A DNA stretch of 64,000 nt from Effusibacillus pohliae DSM 22757 (GTDB lineage Bacteria; Bacillota; Bacilli; Tumebacillales; Effusibacillaceae): contig NZ_AQXL01000121.1 of NCBI RefSeq assembly GCF_000376225.1, positions 1 to 64,000 of the forward strand, written 5' to 3'. Each line of letters opens with the position of its first letter. Within the stretch, counting starts at the first letter, position 1. This document shows positions 1-7,760 of this stretch, in pieces. The notes beneath the pieces were generated by a model that was not told the origin of the DNA, made no database searches, and was given only the letters and a program-made list of their open reading frames with translations. A program made the translations under genes and the position numbers.

Positions 1-370
1 GATCGGCAACGGGGAGCAGTCGGTTAACCGGCTGCTTTCTCGTGCCTGCGATGACTGTCGACACAGCGCTCACTCGGCTGGCGGATTGACGGTAGAGCGC
101 TCACGACAATGGCGGTGAGAAATTCACCGCCAAATAGCGTGAGCGGCTACATTATCTGGTACTCAATCGTATGTCCAATCCGCATACAGTGGAAGTTAAA
201 CAGAGTGCATAACCCTTTCCTGTAGGTAGCTTTTTCATTCTGCTAACAGCTAAAATCTGCCCCGCTGATCCGGCAGCCTGTAAGACTTCAGGCTGGAGTA
301 GGCAGAAGATTGCCACCCTTCGCATTACCTTCATAACATAGTGGCAGGACGTCTTTTGGGAGGAAGCACC
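1..370. other. non-coding stretch with short dyads
   Basis: No convincing gene is seen here. The stretch has a terminator-like hairpin (15-36), a perfect 8-bp hairpin GGCGGTGA/TCACCGCC (111-118 with 124-131), two copies of AGCGCTCAC (65-73 and 96-104) and an inverted partner GTGAGCG (139-145). A CATACAGT box at 183-190 resembles a sigma-E -10, but no good -35 goes with it. The hairpins could belong to the end of an upstream transcript or to a leader of the gene at 371. Confidence 0.4.
14..40 (+). terminator. terminator-like hairpin
   Basis: AGCAGTCGG (15-23) pairs with CCGGCTGCT (28-36), with one G-U pair and a TTAA loop, followed by a short TTTCT. The T run is weak, so this may be only a hairpin at the end of a gene lying before the window. 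Confidence 0.35.
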
Positions 371-859
371 ATGCCCGATTATACGCACCCACTGCCGCTT
401 TTGCAGCAAATCATCTCCATCAGGGATTTGAATGCGAGCATTGTCGAACGGATCAAACAGACCCGCCGACGTGTCGAGGCGTTGGAACCGGCGGTTGGCC
501 ATTATCTGAAAGGGCGCGAGCGGGTGTTCAACAGCTTCGTGCAGGCGGCGCAAAAAATCGCCGACGCGTTCCTGCAGTCCGGTTTTCTTTTGGTGTTTCA
601 ACTCAAATTTGAAGTCGAACGTCTCACCTATCTGACGTTTCGGGGCATCGGCCAATTTTCCGAATTTCTCCTGCTGCTGGTGCGGGAGGACCCGGTGGTC
701 AAACGGACCCCCGTCGTCCTGCAGGAAATGATCGAACTGCAAAGGGACATGGCCCAGCTTCGCGAATCGCTCCCGGTCGATCGTTTCTGCTGGTGTGCAG
801 TCGATGCGATCGATGTCGAGCCGTGTGTCGTGACAGGTGACGGGATTCGAATCGGGTGA
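371..859 (+). CDS. hypothetical protein, 162 aa
   Basis: Not recognised. The ATG at 371 was chosen because GGGAGGAAG precedes it at proper distance; an upstream ATG at 341 has no such site. The first 125 residues look protein-like: basic and amphipathic helices, with a hydrophobic patch near residues 75-110. The last 30 residues are less typical, so a frameshift near the end cannot be excluded. No signal peptide or known motif is visible. A second small gene follows at 906 with a strong ribosome binding site, so the two may be one transcript. Confidence 0.45.
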   Translation: MPDYTHPLPLLQQIISIRDLNASIVERIKQTRRRVEALEPAVGHYLKGRERVFNSFVQAAQKIADAFLQSGFLLVFQLKFEVERLTYLTFRGIGQFSEFLLLLVREDPVVKRTPVVLQEMIELQRDMAQLRESLPVDRFCWCAVDAIDVEPCVVTGDGIRIG

Positions 860-905
860 ACGGGGCATCCTCCAATATGAGAGCCAAATCAATGGAGGTG
901 CCAGC

Positions 906-1073
906 ATGATCCACGATTTGATCAACCAGAGCGTGCGGCTGCAGGATATCCAGCAGCGCCAGCACGAGGGGAAACTGACCGGCCTGACGGAACATTTTGT
1001 TTCCATACTGACCGATCACCGACGGCGCATCTTTCCGATGACATCGATCGTGTATATCGAACCGCTCGATTAA
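906..1073 (+). CDS. small hypothetical protein, 55 aa
   Basis: Not recognised. The reading frame starts at an ATG with an excellent GGAGGTG site 5 bases upstream. The product is charged and soluble-looking with no membrane segment, and is rich in Gln and His in the first half (IQQRQHEGK). It lies 46 bases after the hypothetical gene at 371 in the same direction. The small size keeps confidence moderate. Confidence 0.45.
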   Translation: MIHDLINQSVRLQDIQQRQHEGKLTGLTEHFVSILTDHRRRIFPMTSIVYIEPLD

Positions 1074-1190
1074 CCGCCTGTCTCCGAACCGATCCTGAAC
1101 CTCTCGCAGCAGAGGATCGCATCGGCAACGAACCCCGCGGCGCAAACGGGCGGCAAACCAATTCGGAAGCCGGTTCGGAACAGGCCGTGA

Positions 1191-1466
1191 TCAGCCTGTA
1201 CCGGCCGGCTTTCGTTCGGTATATAATAAAAATAAGCGGGTTACCAACTGTTCGGGTAGCCGTAACGGAAGGCGGGTGAGGGCAGTTCCTCCTGATATGC
1301 TTGCCGGTTTTGGTAGATCGTTCGGCAAATAAATCGAGCCATCGACAGTTGCGGAGCCGCGATCGTAATACACAAACAGATTGCCGATTTGTGATTGTTC
1401 AAGAAACACGCCGAACTCTTCGAATTGCTGGTTGCAGCTCGCCGGTTTTACAAACAATGTACCCAT
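1191..1466 (-). CDS. hypothetical protein, 91 aa, possibly frameshifted
   Basis: Not recognised. A very strong AGGAGG site lies 5 bases before the ATG at 1466 on the minus strand. The first 50 residues look like a normal protein (FVYYDRGSATVDGSIYLP). From about residue 52 the alternative frame (1342 down to 1241) also reads like protein and ends in RYGYPNSW, whereas the annotated frame becomes Leu/Arg-rich. A single-base shift would join the two. The gene is divergent from the RuvC-like gene at 1538. Confidence 0.45.
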   Translation of the reverse strand: MGTLFVKPASCNQQFEEFGVFLEQSQIGNLFVYYDRGSATVDGSIYLPNDLPKPASISGGTALTRLPLRLPEQLVTRLFLLYTERKPAGTG

Positions 1467-1537
1467 AAGAACCTCCTTTCTTGGCTCTTTATCAGGATCA
1501 CCTGAACCACGAATTCCATGAAAAGTAGGGATGCGCC

Positions 1538-2026
1538 ATGAACATCCTGGCCCTTGATCCCGGGTACCTGACGGGACTGATGTACATTCGCTGGGAAGGG
1601 AGGAACAAGCCGGTTGCCGTCTTGGAGCGGGGGTTTTTTCGGGAAAAGGAACTGCGGTTTCTGTTGAACAAAATTTTTCGACAGAACCCGCCGGACCGGA
1701 TTTTGGTGGAAAGGACGCACGCCCATCCGGTGGAAGGGCGGACGATTCGCTGGCTGGAGCAACGCAAAACGATCCCGTACACGATTTCGCCGCATCTGAT
1801 GCATGCCATTCTGTTCGGTCGTTTGCTCGGCAATCGGGAGGAGGAGGGGCAGCGCATCCGGCTCGACGTGGCGAGGCGCTACGGCATCCGGGAGCTGCTG
1901 TCGCTGCACGAATTGGACGCTTTGCTGTTGATCCATTTTTTCTTGATGGAAGCGGAAAAACGGCATGCGGATCTGGACGACCCGATGTGGTTTTACGACG
2001 TGATCCGCAAGCACCGGTCGGTATAA
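1538..2026 (+). CDS. RuvC-like resolvase-fold protein
   Basis: The 162-residue product opens with MNILALDPG, the first strand and catalytic Asp (D7) of RuvC/RNase H-fold nucleases. Further acidic candidates are E58 in ILVERTH and H124/D127 in HELDALL, at spacings typical of RuvC-type resolvases. It is not the housekeeping ruvC, because ruvA and ruvB are absent; similar stand-alone proteins occur in phages and firmicute accessory regions. Nuclease activity on branched DNA is inferred from the fold only. It is flanked by unknown genes and has no clear partner. Confidence 0.65.
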   Translation: MNILALDPGYLTGLMYIRWEGRNKPVAVLERGFFREKELRFLLNKIFRQNPPDRILVERTHAHPVEGRTIRWLEQRKTIPYTISPHLMHAILFGRLLGNREEEGQRIRLDVARRYGIRELLSLHELDALLLIHFFLMEAEKRHADLDDPMWFYDVIRKHRSV

Positions 2027-2149
2027 ACATGATTCGGTGAAAGCATGCCAGATGCAAAAATCGGTCAGAGGCTGGACCTGCACTTCGGTTCAGCCTCCGC
2101 CATTTTGTGCATACTAGTTTTCAGTTATCGTTTTCCAGGAGGATGGAAC

Positions 2150-3334
2150 ATGGCGGAAGTAAACGAACAACGTCTGGTCGACCGTTTTTTGCAGATGGTG
2201 CGGATCGATTCCCCCTCGTCCCACGAGCGGGAGATCGCCGACTATCTGAGGCAGGAGCTGGAGTCGCTCGGATTCGAGGTGGAAGAGGATGACGCGGGTC
2301 GCGATCTGCTGCAAATGCTTGGCGACATGCGGGGCGCGGAGACGATCCGGTTTGCCGGGAATTTGATTGCGCGAAAAAAAGGAACGGTCCACCAAGCCGC
2401 GCCAATTCTATTTGCCGCCCATATGGATACGGTAGTGTCGAACAAGGGAGTGGTCGCGAAGGTGGAGGAAGGCGTGATCCGCACGGATGGCCGAACGATT
2501 CTTGGCGCGGATGACAAGGCGGGGATCGCGGCGATGCTAGAAGCGGCCCATGTGCTTCGGGAGCATCAGCTGCCGCACGGCGATCTAGAGTATGTGTTTA
2601 CAATTGCGGAGGAAACCGGCCTGAACGGTTCGCGGCTGCTGGACAAAAAGAAGCTGCGGGCCAAATTCGGATTTGTGATGGATTCCGGCGGCCCGCCGCA
2701 CGTGGTCATCGGCGCCTCGCCTACGGAGATCGATTTTACCATCAAAATCTACGGGAAAGCGGCTCACTCAGGAGTCAACCCGGAAGACGGGATCAGTGCG
2801 ATTGCGGCGGCCGGACTCGGCATCTCGCACGTCCGGATGGGACGGATCGATGAAGAGACGACCGTCAACATCGGCGTGATCAAAGGCGGCGAGCGGACCA
2901 ACATCGTCTGCGATTATGTGGAAATGTGGGGGGAAGCCCGCAGCCGCAATGAGGACAAGCTGGCCGCGCAGCTCTCCGGAATCCAGTCTGCGTTTGCGAT
3001 GGCGTGCGAGAAGTTTGGGGCCCGCTTCGAGATGGAGGAGCAAAAAATTTACTCCGGCTTCAATCTGTCAGAGGACGATGACGTCGTCCGCCTGGCGTTC
3101 GCTGGCGTTCGGAAAGCAGGGATGAACCCTGAACTCGCGGCGAGGGGCGGCGGCAGCGACACCAATATTTTGAACGAGGCGGGCATTCCGTCGGTCAATC
3201 TGGGAGTCGGCGCGTCCAATGACCATACGTCGCAGGAATCGGTGACGGTGCAGGATCTGGTGAACGCGACGAAACTCGTACTGGGGATCATCGAGTCGGT
3301 CGTTGAGCGGGTACCCGCAGGTGTTCGGGCATGA
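2150..3334 (+). CDS. peptidase T-like M20 metallopeptidase
   Basis: The 394-residue product is an M20 family zinc peptidase of the YqjE/PepT-like group, expected to cleave small peptides in the cytoplasm. Visible signatures are AAHMDTV (metal His and Asp) near residue 90, GADDKAG with the bridging Asp near 125, AEETGL (catalytic Glu and metal Glu) near 155, the dimerisation domain centred on KAAHSG, and RGGGSDTN near 340. The ATG at 2150 follows CAGGAGG; the frame opens further upstream without homology-like sequence. Its stop overlaps the next start in an ATGA, so the two genes are probably translationally coupled. Confidence 0.9.
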   Translation: MAEVNEQRLVDRFLQMVRIDSPSSHEREIADYLRQELESLGFEVEEDDAGRDLLQMLGDMRGAETIRFAGNLIARKKGTVHQAAPILFAAHMDTVVSNKGVVAKVEEGVIRTDGRTILGADDKAGIAAMLEAAHVLREHQLPHGDLEYVFTIAEETGLNGSRLLDKKKLRAKFGFVMDSGGPPHVVIGASPTEIDFTIKIYGKAAHSGVNPEDGISAIAAAGLGISHVRMGRIDEETTVNIGVIKGGERTNIVCDYVEMWGEARSRNEDKLAAQLSGIQSAFAMACEKFGARFEMEEQKIYSGFNLSEDDDVVRLAFAGVRKAGMNPELAARGGGSDTNILNEAGIPSVNLGVGASNDHTSQESVTVQDLVNATKLVLGIIESVVERVPAGVRA

Positions 3335-4530
3335 TCCAGGTGGAGCAGGGACAGGTGCTGCGGATCATTCGCGAGCAAAACGGCATGATGGAGTTGGCGG
3401 TATTAGTAGGCCATAAGGAGGAGCGGGCGATCCTGTACACGGAGCTGTCCGCTCCTGCTGTTCCGGGAGAAACTGTGCTGTTGAACACCACTGCGGTTCG
3501 GTTGGGACTCGGTTCGGGCGGCTATCATTTTGTGCTGCCTGATCAGCGTACGCGAACAGGCAGGAGGGATGGCGGGCATATCATGAAACTGCGCTATACC
3601 CCCGGACAAGTGCGTGTGTTAAGCTGTGAGGAGACGGCTCATCCCGCACATGAGGCGCTGCGGGACAAGGATTCGCTTGCGGGCATGCCGGTGATTGCGG
3701 CAGAACTTCACTCCATGCTGCCCGCCATTGCGGCGACGATCGCGTATGTTGCGTCCGGATCCCGCCCTCTTCGGGTGGCGTATGTGATGACGGACGGTGC
3801 GGCGCTGCCGATTGCATTCTCGAGAACGGTTGCGGAGTTGAAGGAAAAAGGACTTCTCTGCGGAACGCTGACAGTCGGCCACTCGTTTGGCGGCGATCTG
3901 GAGGCGGTGAATCTTTATTCCGGCTTACTGGCTGCCAAGTATGTTTTGCAAGCGGATCTGGCAATTGCCGCGATGGGGCCGGGGATTGTCGGAACCGGTA
4001 CCCGATTCGGCCACACGGGGGTCGAGCAGGGGCAAGTCATCAATGCGGCGGCCAGCTTGCAGGGAACGCCGATTGCCTGCCCGCGCATCTCGTTTGCCGA
4101 TGAACGGCCGCGTCATCGGGGAGTCAGCCATCATACCCTGACCGCTCTCGGAAAAGTGGCTCTGGCGCCCGCGCTCGTGGCCGTTCCGCTGCTTGACCCT
4201 TCCTCTCTGAAAACGATTCTTGAGCAGTTGCGGGAGTACGAGATTCCGGAGAAGCACCGGGTCTGCCTGCAGGACGGGTCGGTCATCCGGCAGGCGGCAG
4301 CCTGCTACGATCTGAAACTGACGACGATGGGCAGGACACTCTCGGAGGATCTACCGTTTTTCATGGCGGCGGCCGCTGCCGGACGATTGGCGGTGGAACT
4401 TGCAACAGGAACATGCACCCAACCGCTGGCGGCAGCCGACGCGGTCACAGCCGTCTCCATCTCGAATCGCTCCATTTCCGCTTGCGGACCGTTGGATGAC
4501 CGTGCATGTCCAGATAGGACTGCAACGTGA
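3331..4530 (+). CDS. DUF3866 family protein
   Basis: The 399-residue product matches the DUF3866 family as I remember it, found beside nudF or sporulation loci in Bacillota; its function is unknown. It shows an N-terminal beta-rich domain (1-85), then an alpha/beta part with Gly-rich turns (MGPGIVGTGTRFGHTG near residue 215). No signal peptide is seen. It overlaps the upstream peptidase by 4 bases. Its 3-prime 86 bases are also covered on the other strand by the probable mciZ gene, so the poorly conserved-looking C-terminal tail may be shaped by that overlap. Confidence 0.75.
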   Translation: MIQVEQGQVLRIIREQNGMMELAVLVGHKEERAILYTELSAPAVPGETVLLNTTAVRLGLGSGGYHFVLPDQRTRTGRRDGGHIMKLRYTPGQVRVLSCEETAHPAHEALRDKDSLAGMPVIAAELHSMLPAIAATIAYVASGSRPLRVAYVMTDGAALPIAFSRTVAELKEKGLLCGTLTVGHSFGGDLEAVNLYSGLLAAKYVLQADLAIAAMGPGIVGTGTRFGHTGVEQGQVINAAASLQGTPIACPRISFADERPRHRGVSHHTLTALGKVALAPALVAVPLLDPSSLKTILEQLREYEIPEKHRVCLQDGSVIRQAAACYDLKLTTMGRTLSEDLPFFMAAAAAGRLAVELATGTCTQPLAAADAVTAVSISNRSISACGPLDDRACPDRTAT

Positions 4531-4621
4531 TTTTGCTGCCGGCAAATGTTCGCAGCGCGGCCCGGATTTGCCAAGCCTTGCCGACTATGCGTAAACTGGT
4601 ATCGGACAGATACGTTTTCAT
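4445..4621 (-). CDS. mciZ: probable MciZ, inhibitor of FtsZ assembly
   Basis: The 58-residue product contains IVGKAWQIRAALRTFAGS, which closely follows the core of B. subtilis MciZ (LVGKAWEIRAKLKEYGRT, recalled from memory). MciZ is a peptide that caps FtsZ filaments in the mother cell during sporulation. This copy has about 18 extra basic C-terminal residues. The ATG at 4621 follows GGGAGTG. A sigma-E-type promoter lies just upstream on the same strand, matching the known mother-cell expression of mciZ. The gene runs antisense into the end of the DUF3866 gene and is divergent from nudF. Confidence 0.75.
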   Translation of the reverse strand: MKTYLSDTSLRIVGKAWQIRAALRTFAGSKITLQSYLDMHGHPTVRKRKWSDSRWRRL

Positions 4622-4656
4622 GGGGGTCACTCCCTGCACTTTTTTCCTGTGCTACT

Positions 4657-4684
4657 ACTGTATGCCGGGATTGGACAAGTATTC
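4657..4684 (-). promoter_or_regulatory. sigma-E-type promoter of mciZ
   Basis: On the minus strand GAATACT (4684-4678) is followed after 13 bases by CATACAGT (4664-4657). This matches 6 of 7 and 7 of 8 positions of the sigma-E consensus (kmATATT and CATACAmT). Transcription would start near 4650, about 30 bases before the mciZ start codon. Confidence 0.6.
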
Positions 4685-4707
4685 CCGGATGGAGAGGAGA
4701 GATATGC

Positions 4708-5265
4708 ATGGATCACAAACATTTGCAGGAACCGACTGTCTCAAGCCAAACGATTTTTCAGGGAAAAATGATCTCTCTGCAGGTCGATACCATCCGCCTG
4801 CCGAACGGGAAGCAGGCGACGCGCGAGATCGTGCGCCATCCGGGGGCGGTTGCCGTGCTAGCAATCACGGACGAAGACCGCGTGCTGTTGGTTCGGCAGT
4901 TCCGTAAACCGTGCGAGCGCACCCTGGTTGAGATTCCGGCCGGCAAGCTGGAACCGGGCGAAGACCCGGCGGAATGCGCGAAACGGGAACTGTTGGAGGA
5001 AACCGGTTATCGGGCGAGCGTCGTCGAGCATCTGCATTCGATGTATACATCGCCGGGGTTCGCCGATGAGCTGCTGCATTTGTATCTGGCAAAAGGATTG
5101 GCGAAAGGGGAGCAGCAGCTGGACACCGACGAGTTTCTGGACGTGATCGAGGCGGATGCGGCAGAAGCGGAACGGTTGCTGGCCGTCGGTGAAATCGCCG
5201 ACGCGAAAACGATCACCGCGCTGTACTGGTGGATGAAGGAGCGGGCGAAGGCGGGTCGGACGTGA
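4708..5265 (+). CDS. nudF: ADP-ribose pyrophosphatase (Nudix)
   Basis: The 185-residue product hydrolyses ADP-ribose to AMP and ribose 5-phosphate. The Nudix box is complete near residues 78-100: GKLEPGEDPAECAKREL followed by LEETGY, with the metal-binding REXXEE. The preceding RQFRKP and EIPAGKLE are typical of the NudF/YqkG type. ATG 4708 follows GGAGAGGAGAG, which decides the start over the longer open frame. The stop overlaps a GTG start of the next gene, suggesting coupling with the endonuclease Q-like gene; both may act in nucleotide or DNA damage clearance. Confidence 0.9.
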   Translation: MDHKHLQEPTVSSQTIFQGKMISLQVDTIRLPNGKQATREIVRHPGAVAVLAITDEDRVLLVRQFRKPCERTLVEIPAGKLEPGEDPAECAKRELLEETGYRASVVEHLHSMYTSPGFADELLHLYLAKGLAKGEQQLDTDEFLDVIEADAAEAERLLAVGEIADAKTITALYWWMKERAKAGRT

Positions 5266-6440
5266 ACTCGTATTTTCTCGATTTGCATATTCACATCGGC
5301 CGAACGCTTGGCAATCGGCCGGTGAAAATCACAGCGTCGCGCGATCTGCGCCTGTTTGAAATCGTAAAAGAGGCGGCCGAGCGGAAAGGGATCGACATCG
5401 TCGGCATTATTGATGCGGTGTCGCCGCCGGTGCTGCAGGAGTTTCGCGAGTTGATCGCAGCCGGCGAACTGGTTCCGCTGGCGGGCGGCGGTCTGACCTA
5501 TCAGGGGAAAACCACCGTGCTGCTGGGGGCTGAGGTCGAGACGGCCGGCCCGCACGGGGGAGCGGCCCATTTTGGCGTCTGGATGCCGGATGTGGAGACG
5601 ATGCAGGAATTTTCCGACTGGCTGGCTGCGCGGGTGACCAACCCGGTGTTGTCCTCACAGCGCGCCCGCTGCACATCGCGGGAACTGCAGGACATCGCGG
5701 CCGAACTTTGCGGCATGTTCATCATCAACCATGCGTTCACTCCGCACAAAAGCGTGTACGGCAGCTGTGTGGACAAAGCGAGCGAGATGCTCGACCTTTC
5801 GAAAGTGACGGCGCTCGAGTTGGGACTGTCGGCCGACACCGGGCTGGCGGACCTTTTTTCGGAGCATGCCAATCTCACATACCTGTCCAATTCGGACGCC
5901 CATTCGCTTGCCAAAATCGGCCGCGAGTACAACCGGATCGCGGCTGCGGGAACCAGCTTCGCCGATGTGAAAAAGGCGCTGCTACGGCAAGACGGCCACC
6001 GCGTGCTGGCCAACTATGGCCTGGCCCCGCAGCTGGGAAAATACCACCGCACCTACTGCCTCGATTGCAATGAGGTGGTGCCGGCGGATCCGCCGGTGTT
6101 CACCTGTCCGATGTGCGGCGGCCAGCATGTGTTGCGCGGCGTACTGGACCGAATTTATGCGATTGCAGACCGCCCGCAGCCGGTGCATCCTGACCACCGT
6201 CCGATTTACTACTATCAGGTGCCGCTTGAGTTTATTCCGGGCGTCGGGAAAAAGACGATGGAACGGTTGTTGGAAGCATTTGGAACGGAAATGAACGTAT
6301 TGCATCAAGCGAGCGAAGCCGAATTGACGGAAGTGGTCGGCGAGCGGATTGCCAGAGACATCGTCAGCGCGCGCAACGGAACGTTGAAACTTGCAGCGGG
6401 CGGCGGCGGAAAATACGGCAGGGCGATCAGCCTGGAATAG
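5262..6440 (+). CDS. endonuclease Q-like PHP domain protein
   Basis: The product of about 392 residues belongs to the TIGR00375/YqxK family now linked to endonuclease Q, which cuts DNA 5-prime of deaminated bases. Visible parts are an N-terminal PHP fold with the metal motif LDLHIHIGRT, a second His cluster (IINHAFTPHKSVYG), LSNSDAHS near residue 215, a zinc finger (CLDC...CPMC) at about 265-290, and a helix-hairpin-helix (FIPGVGKKTMERLL) near 325. GTG 5262 overlaps the nudF stop; an in-frame ATG at 5229 is the alternative start. Uracil/hypoxanthine repair is inferred from family knowledge. Confidence 0.8.
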   Translation: MNSYFLDLHIHIGRTLGNRPVKITASRDLRLFEIVKEAAERKGIDIVGIIDAVSPPVLQEFRELIAAGELVPLAGGGLTYQGKTTVLLGAEVETAGPHGGAAHFGVWMPDVETMQEFSDWLAARVTNPVLSSQRARCTSRELQDIAAELCGMFIINHAFTPHKSVYGSCVDKASEMLDLSKVTALELGLSADTGLADLFSEHANLTYLSNSDAHSLAKIGREYNRIAAAGTSFADVKKALLRQDGHRVLANYGLAPQLGKYHRTYCLDCNEVVPADPPVFTCPMCGGQHVLRGVLDRIYAIADRPQPVHPDHRPIYYYQVPLEFIPGVGKKTMERLLEAFGTEMNVLHQASEAELTEVVGERIARDIVSARNGTLKLAAGGGGKYGRAISLE

Positions 6441-6484
6441 CGGTGCAGCAAAAATTCGCTGGCTGGCAGGCGGTCGGTTGTGCT

Positions 6485-6501
6485 ATGATAAGAATTATCA
6501 T
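6485..6501 (+). promoter_or_regulatory. Fur-box-like palindrome upstream of serC
   Basis: TGATAAGAATTATCA (6486-6500) differs at one position from the Bacillus 7-1-7 Fur box. The left part overlaps an extended -10 (TGTGC then TATGAT, 6484-6489), so a bound repressor would block the promoter. A fur gene lies 2.5 kb downstream in this window. A PerR or Zur site is the alternative. Confidence 0.6.
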
Positions 6502-6539
6502 TTTTCGGTCATTTTTTCAGCTGCAAAGGGGAGAAACAG

Positions 6540-7637
6540 ATGCTCAAGCAGGTGCAAAGGGCGTACAATTTCAATGCGGGGCCGTCGGCCCTGCCGCTGC
6601 CGGTGCTGCAGAGAGCGCAGGAGGAACTGGTCGATTTTCGCGGGTCCGGCATGTCGGTCATGGAACTGAGCCATCGCAGCTCACTCTATGAAGAAGTGCA
6701 CAATCAGGCGATCGCATTGCTGAAAGAAGTCTACGGGATTCCGGCAGACTATCATGTGCTGTTCTTGCAAGGCGGGGCCAGCTTGCAATTCAGCATGGTG
6801 CCGATGAACTTTCTGCCGGCGGGAAAATCGGCCGGCTACGTGCTGACCGGCTCCTGGGCGGAAAAGGCGTACAAGGAAGCGAAGCTGCTGGGCAACGCGG
6901 TGGAAGTGGCGAGCACCAAGGACGAATCGTACCGGCGCATCCCGCGGCTGGACGAGCTCCACTATTCGAACGATCTGGCGTATTTGCACATCACGTCAAA
7001 CAACACGATCTACGGCACGCAGTGGACCGATTTTCCCGATTCGGGGGAGGTGCCGCTGGTCGCCGACATGTCGAGCGACATCCTGTCGAAACCGATCGAC
7101 GTGAAAAAATTTGCCCTGATCTATGCGGGGGCGCAGAAAAACCTCGGACCGTCCGGCGTGACGGTGGTCATCCTGCGGCCGGACATGGTGGAGCGAGCCG
7201 CCCAAAACATTCCGACGATGCTCCGCTACGACATCCATGTGAAAAACAACTCGCTCTACAATACGCCACCCACATTTGCCATTTACATGCTGGGCGAAGT
7301 GTTGAAGTGGGTGAAAGAGACGGGCGGAGTCGCGGAGATGGAGCGGCGGAACCGGGAAAAGGCGGCACTGATCTACGAGGCGATCGACAGGAGCGGCGGC
7401 TTCTACCGTGGCCATGCGGACAAGGACAGCCGCTCGCTGATGAACATTACGTTCCGCCTGCAGACGGAGGAACTGGAGAAAAAATTCCTGGTGGAAGCGA
7501 AACAGGCGGGATTTGTCGGCCTGAACGGCCACCGTTCGGTCGGCGGCTGCCGGGCGTCCGCCTACAATGCGGTACCGTTTGAGGCATGCCAAGCGCTGCG
7601 GGAGTTTATGATCGAGTTTCAAAAACAAAACGGGTGA
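6540..7637 (+). CDS. serC: phosphoserine aminotransferase
   Basis: The 365-residue enzyme converts 3-phosphohydroxypyruvate and glutamate to phosphoserine with PLP (serine synthesis). The start YNFNAGPSALP is the family hallmark; the PLP lysine lies in GAQKNLGPSG near residue 200, and GGCRASAYNA near the end binds the phosphate of the substrate. Length is normal. ATG 6540 follows AAAGGGGAG. It is monocistronic by position: a palindrome and promoter precede it and a strong terminator follows. Iron control of serC by Fur is suggested only by the upstream box. Confidence 0.95.
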   Translation: MLKQVQRAYNFNAGPSALPLPVLQRAQEELVDFRGSGMSVMELSHRSSLYEEVHNQAIALLKEVYGIPADYHVLFLQGGASLQFSMVPMNFLPAGKSAGYVLTGSWAEKAYKEAKLLGNAVEVASTKDESYRRIPRLDELHYSNDLAYLHITSNNTIYGTQWTDFPDSGEVPLVADMSSDILSKPIDVKKFALIYAGAQKNLGPSGVTVVILRPDMVERAAQNIPTMLRYDIHVKNNSLYNTPPTFAIYMLGEVLKWVKETGGVAEMERRNREKAALIYEAIDRSGGFYRGHADKDSRSLMNITFRLQTEELEKKFLVEAKQAGFVGLNGHRSVGGCRASAYNAVPFEACQALREFMIEFQKQNG

Positions 7638-7652
7638 GGCGAGGCGGCGAGA

Positions 7653-7685
7653 AGAGGCAGCGATGCCTCTTTTCTATTTTCTTGT
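7653..7685 (+). terminator. serC terminator
   Basis: AGAGGCA (7653-7659) pairs with TGCCTCT (7664-7670) around a GCGA tetraloop, followed by TTTTCTATTTTCTT. Confidence 0.85.
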
Positions 7686-7712
7686 TTTGCTAGATTGGGG
7701 TGCTAACATCAG

Positions 7713-7749
7713 CTTGTCCTGCATATAGTCGTAGAGATAGCAGGACAAG
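7713..7749 (+). promoter_or_regulatory. perfect 10-bp inverted repeat before spoIIM
   Basis: CTTGTCCTGC (7713-7722) is repeated inverted as GCAGGACAAG (7740-7749). The right arm shares AAG with the AAGGAGG ribosome binding site of spoIIM. The loop holds CATATAGT (7722-7729), a weak sigma-E -10 match. It could be an operator or an RNA hairpin limiting translation. Confidence 0.45.
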
Positions 7750-7760
7750 GAGGTTGCCCT

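Noticed and set aside
152-1145. Overlapping minus-strand open frames near the left end
   Set aside because: Their translations are rich in Arg, Cys, Ser and Trp without pattern, and the plus-strand genes have better ribosome binding sites.
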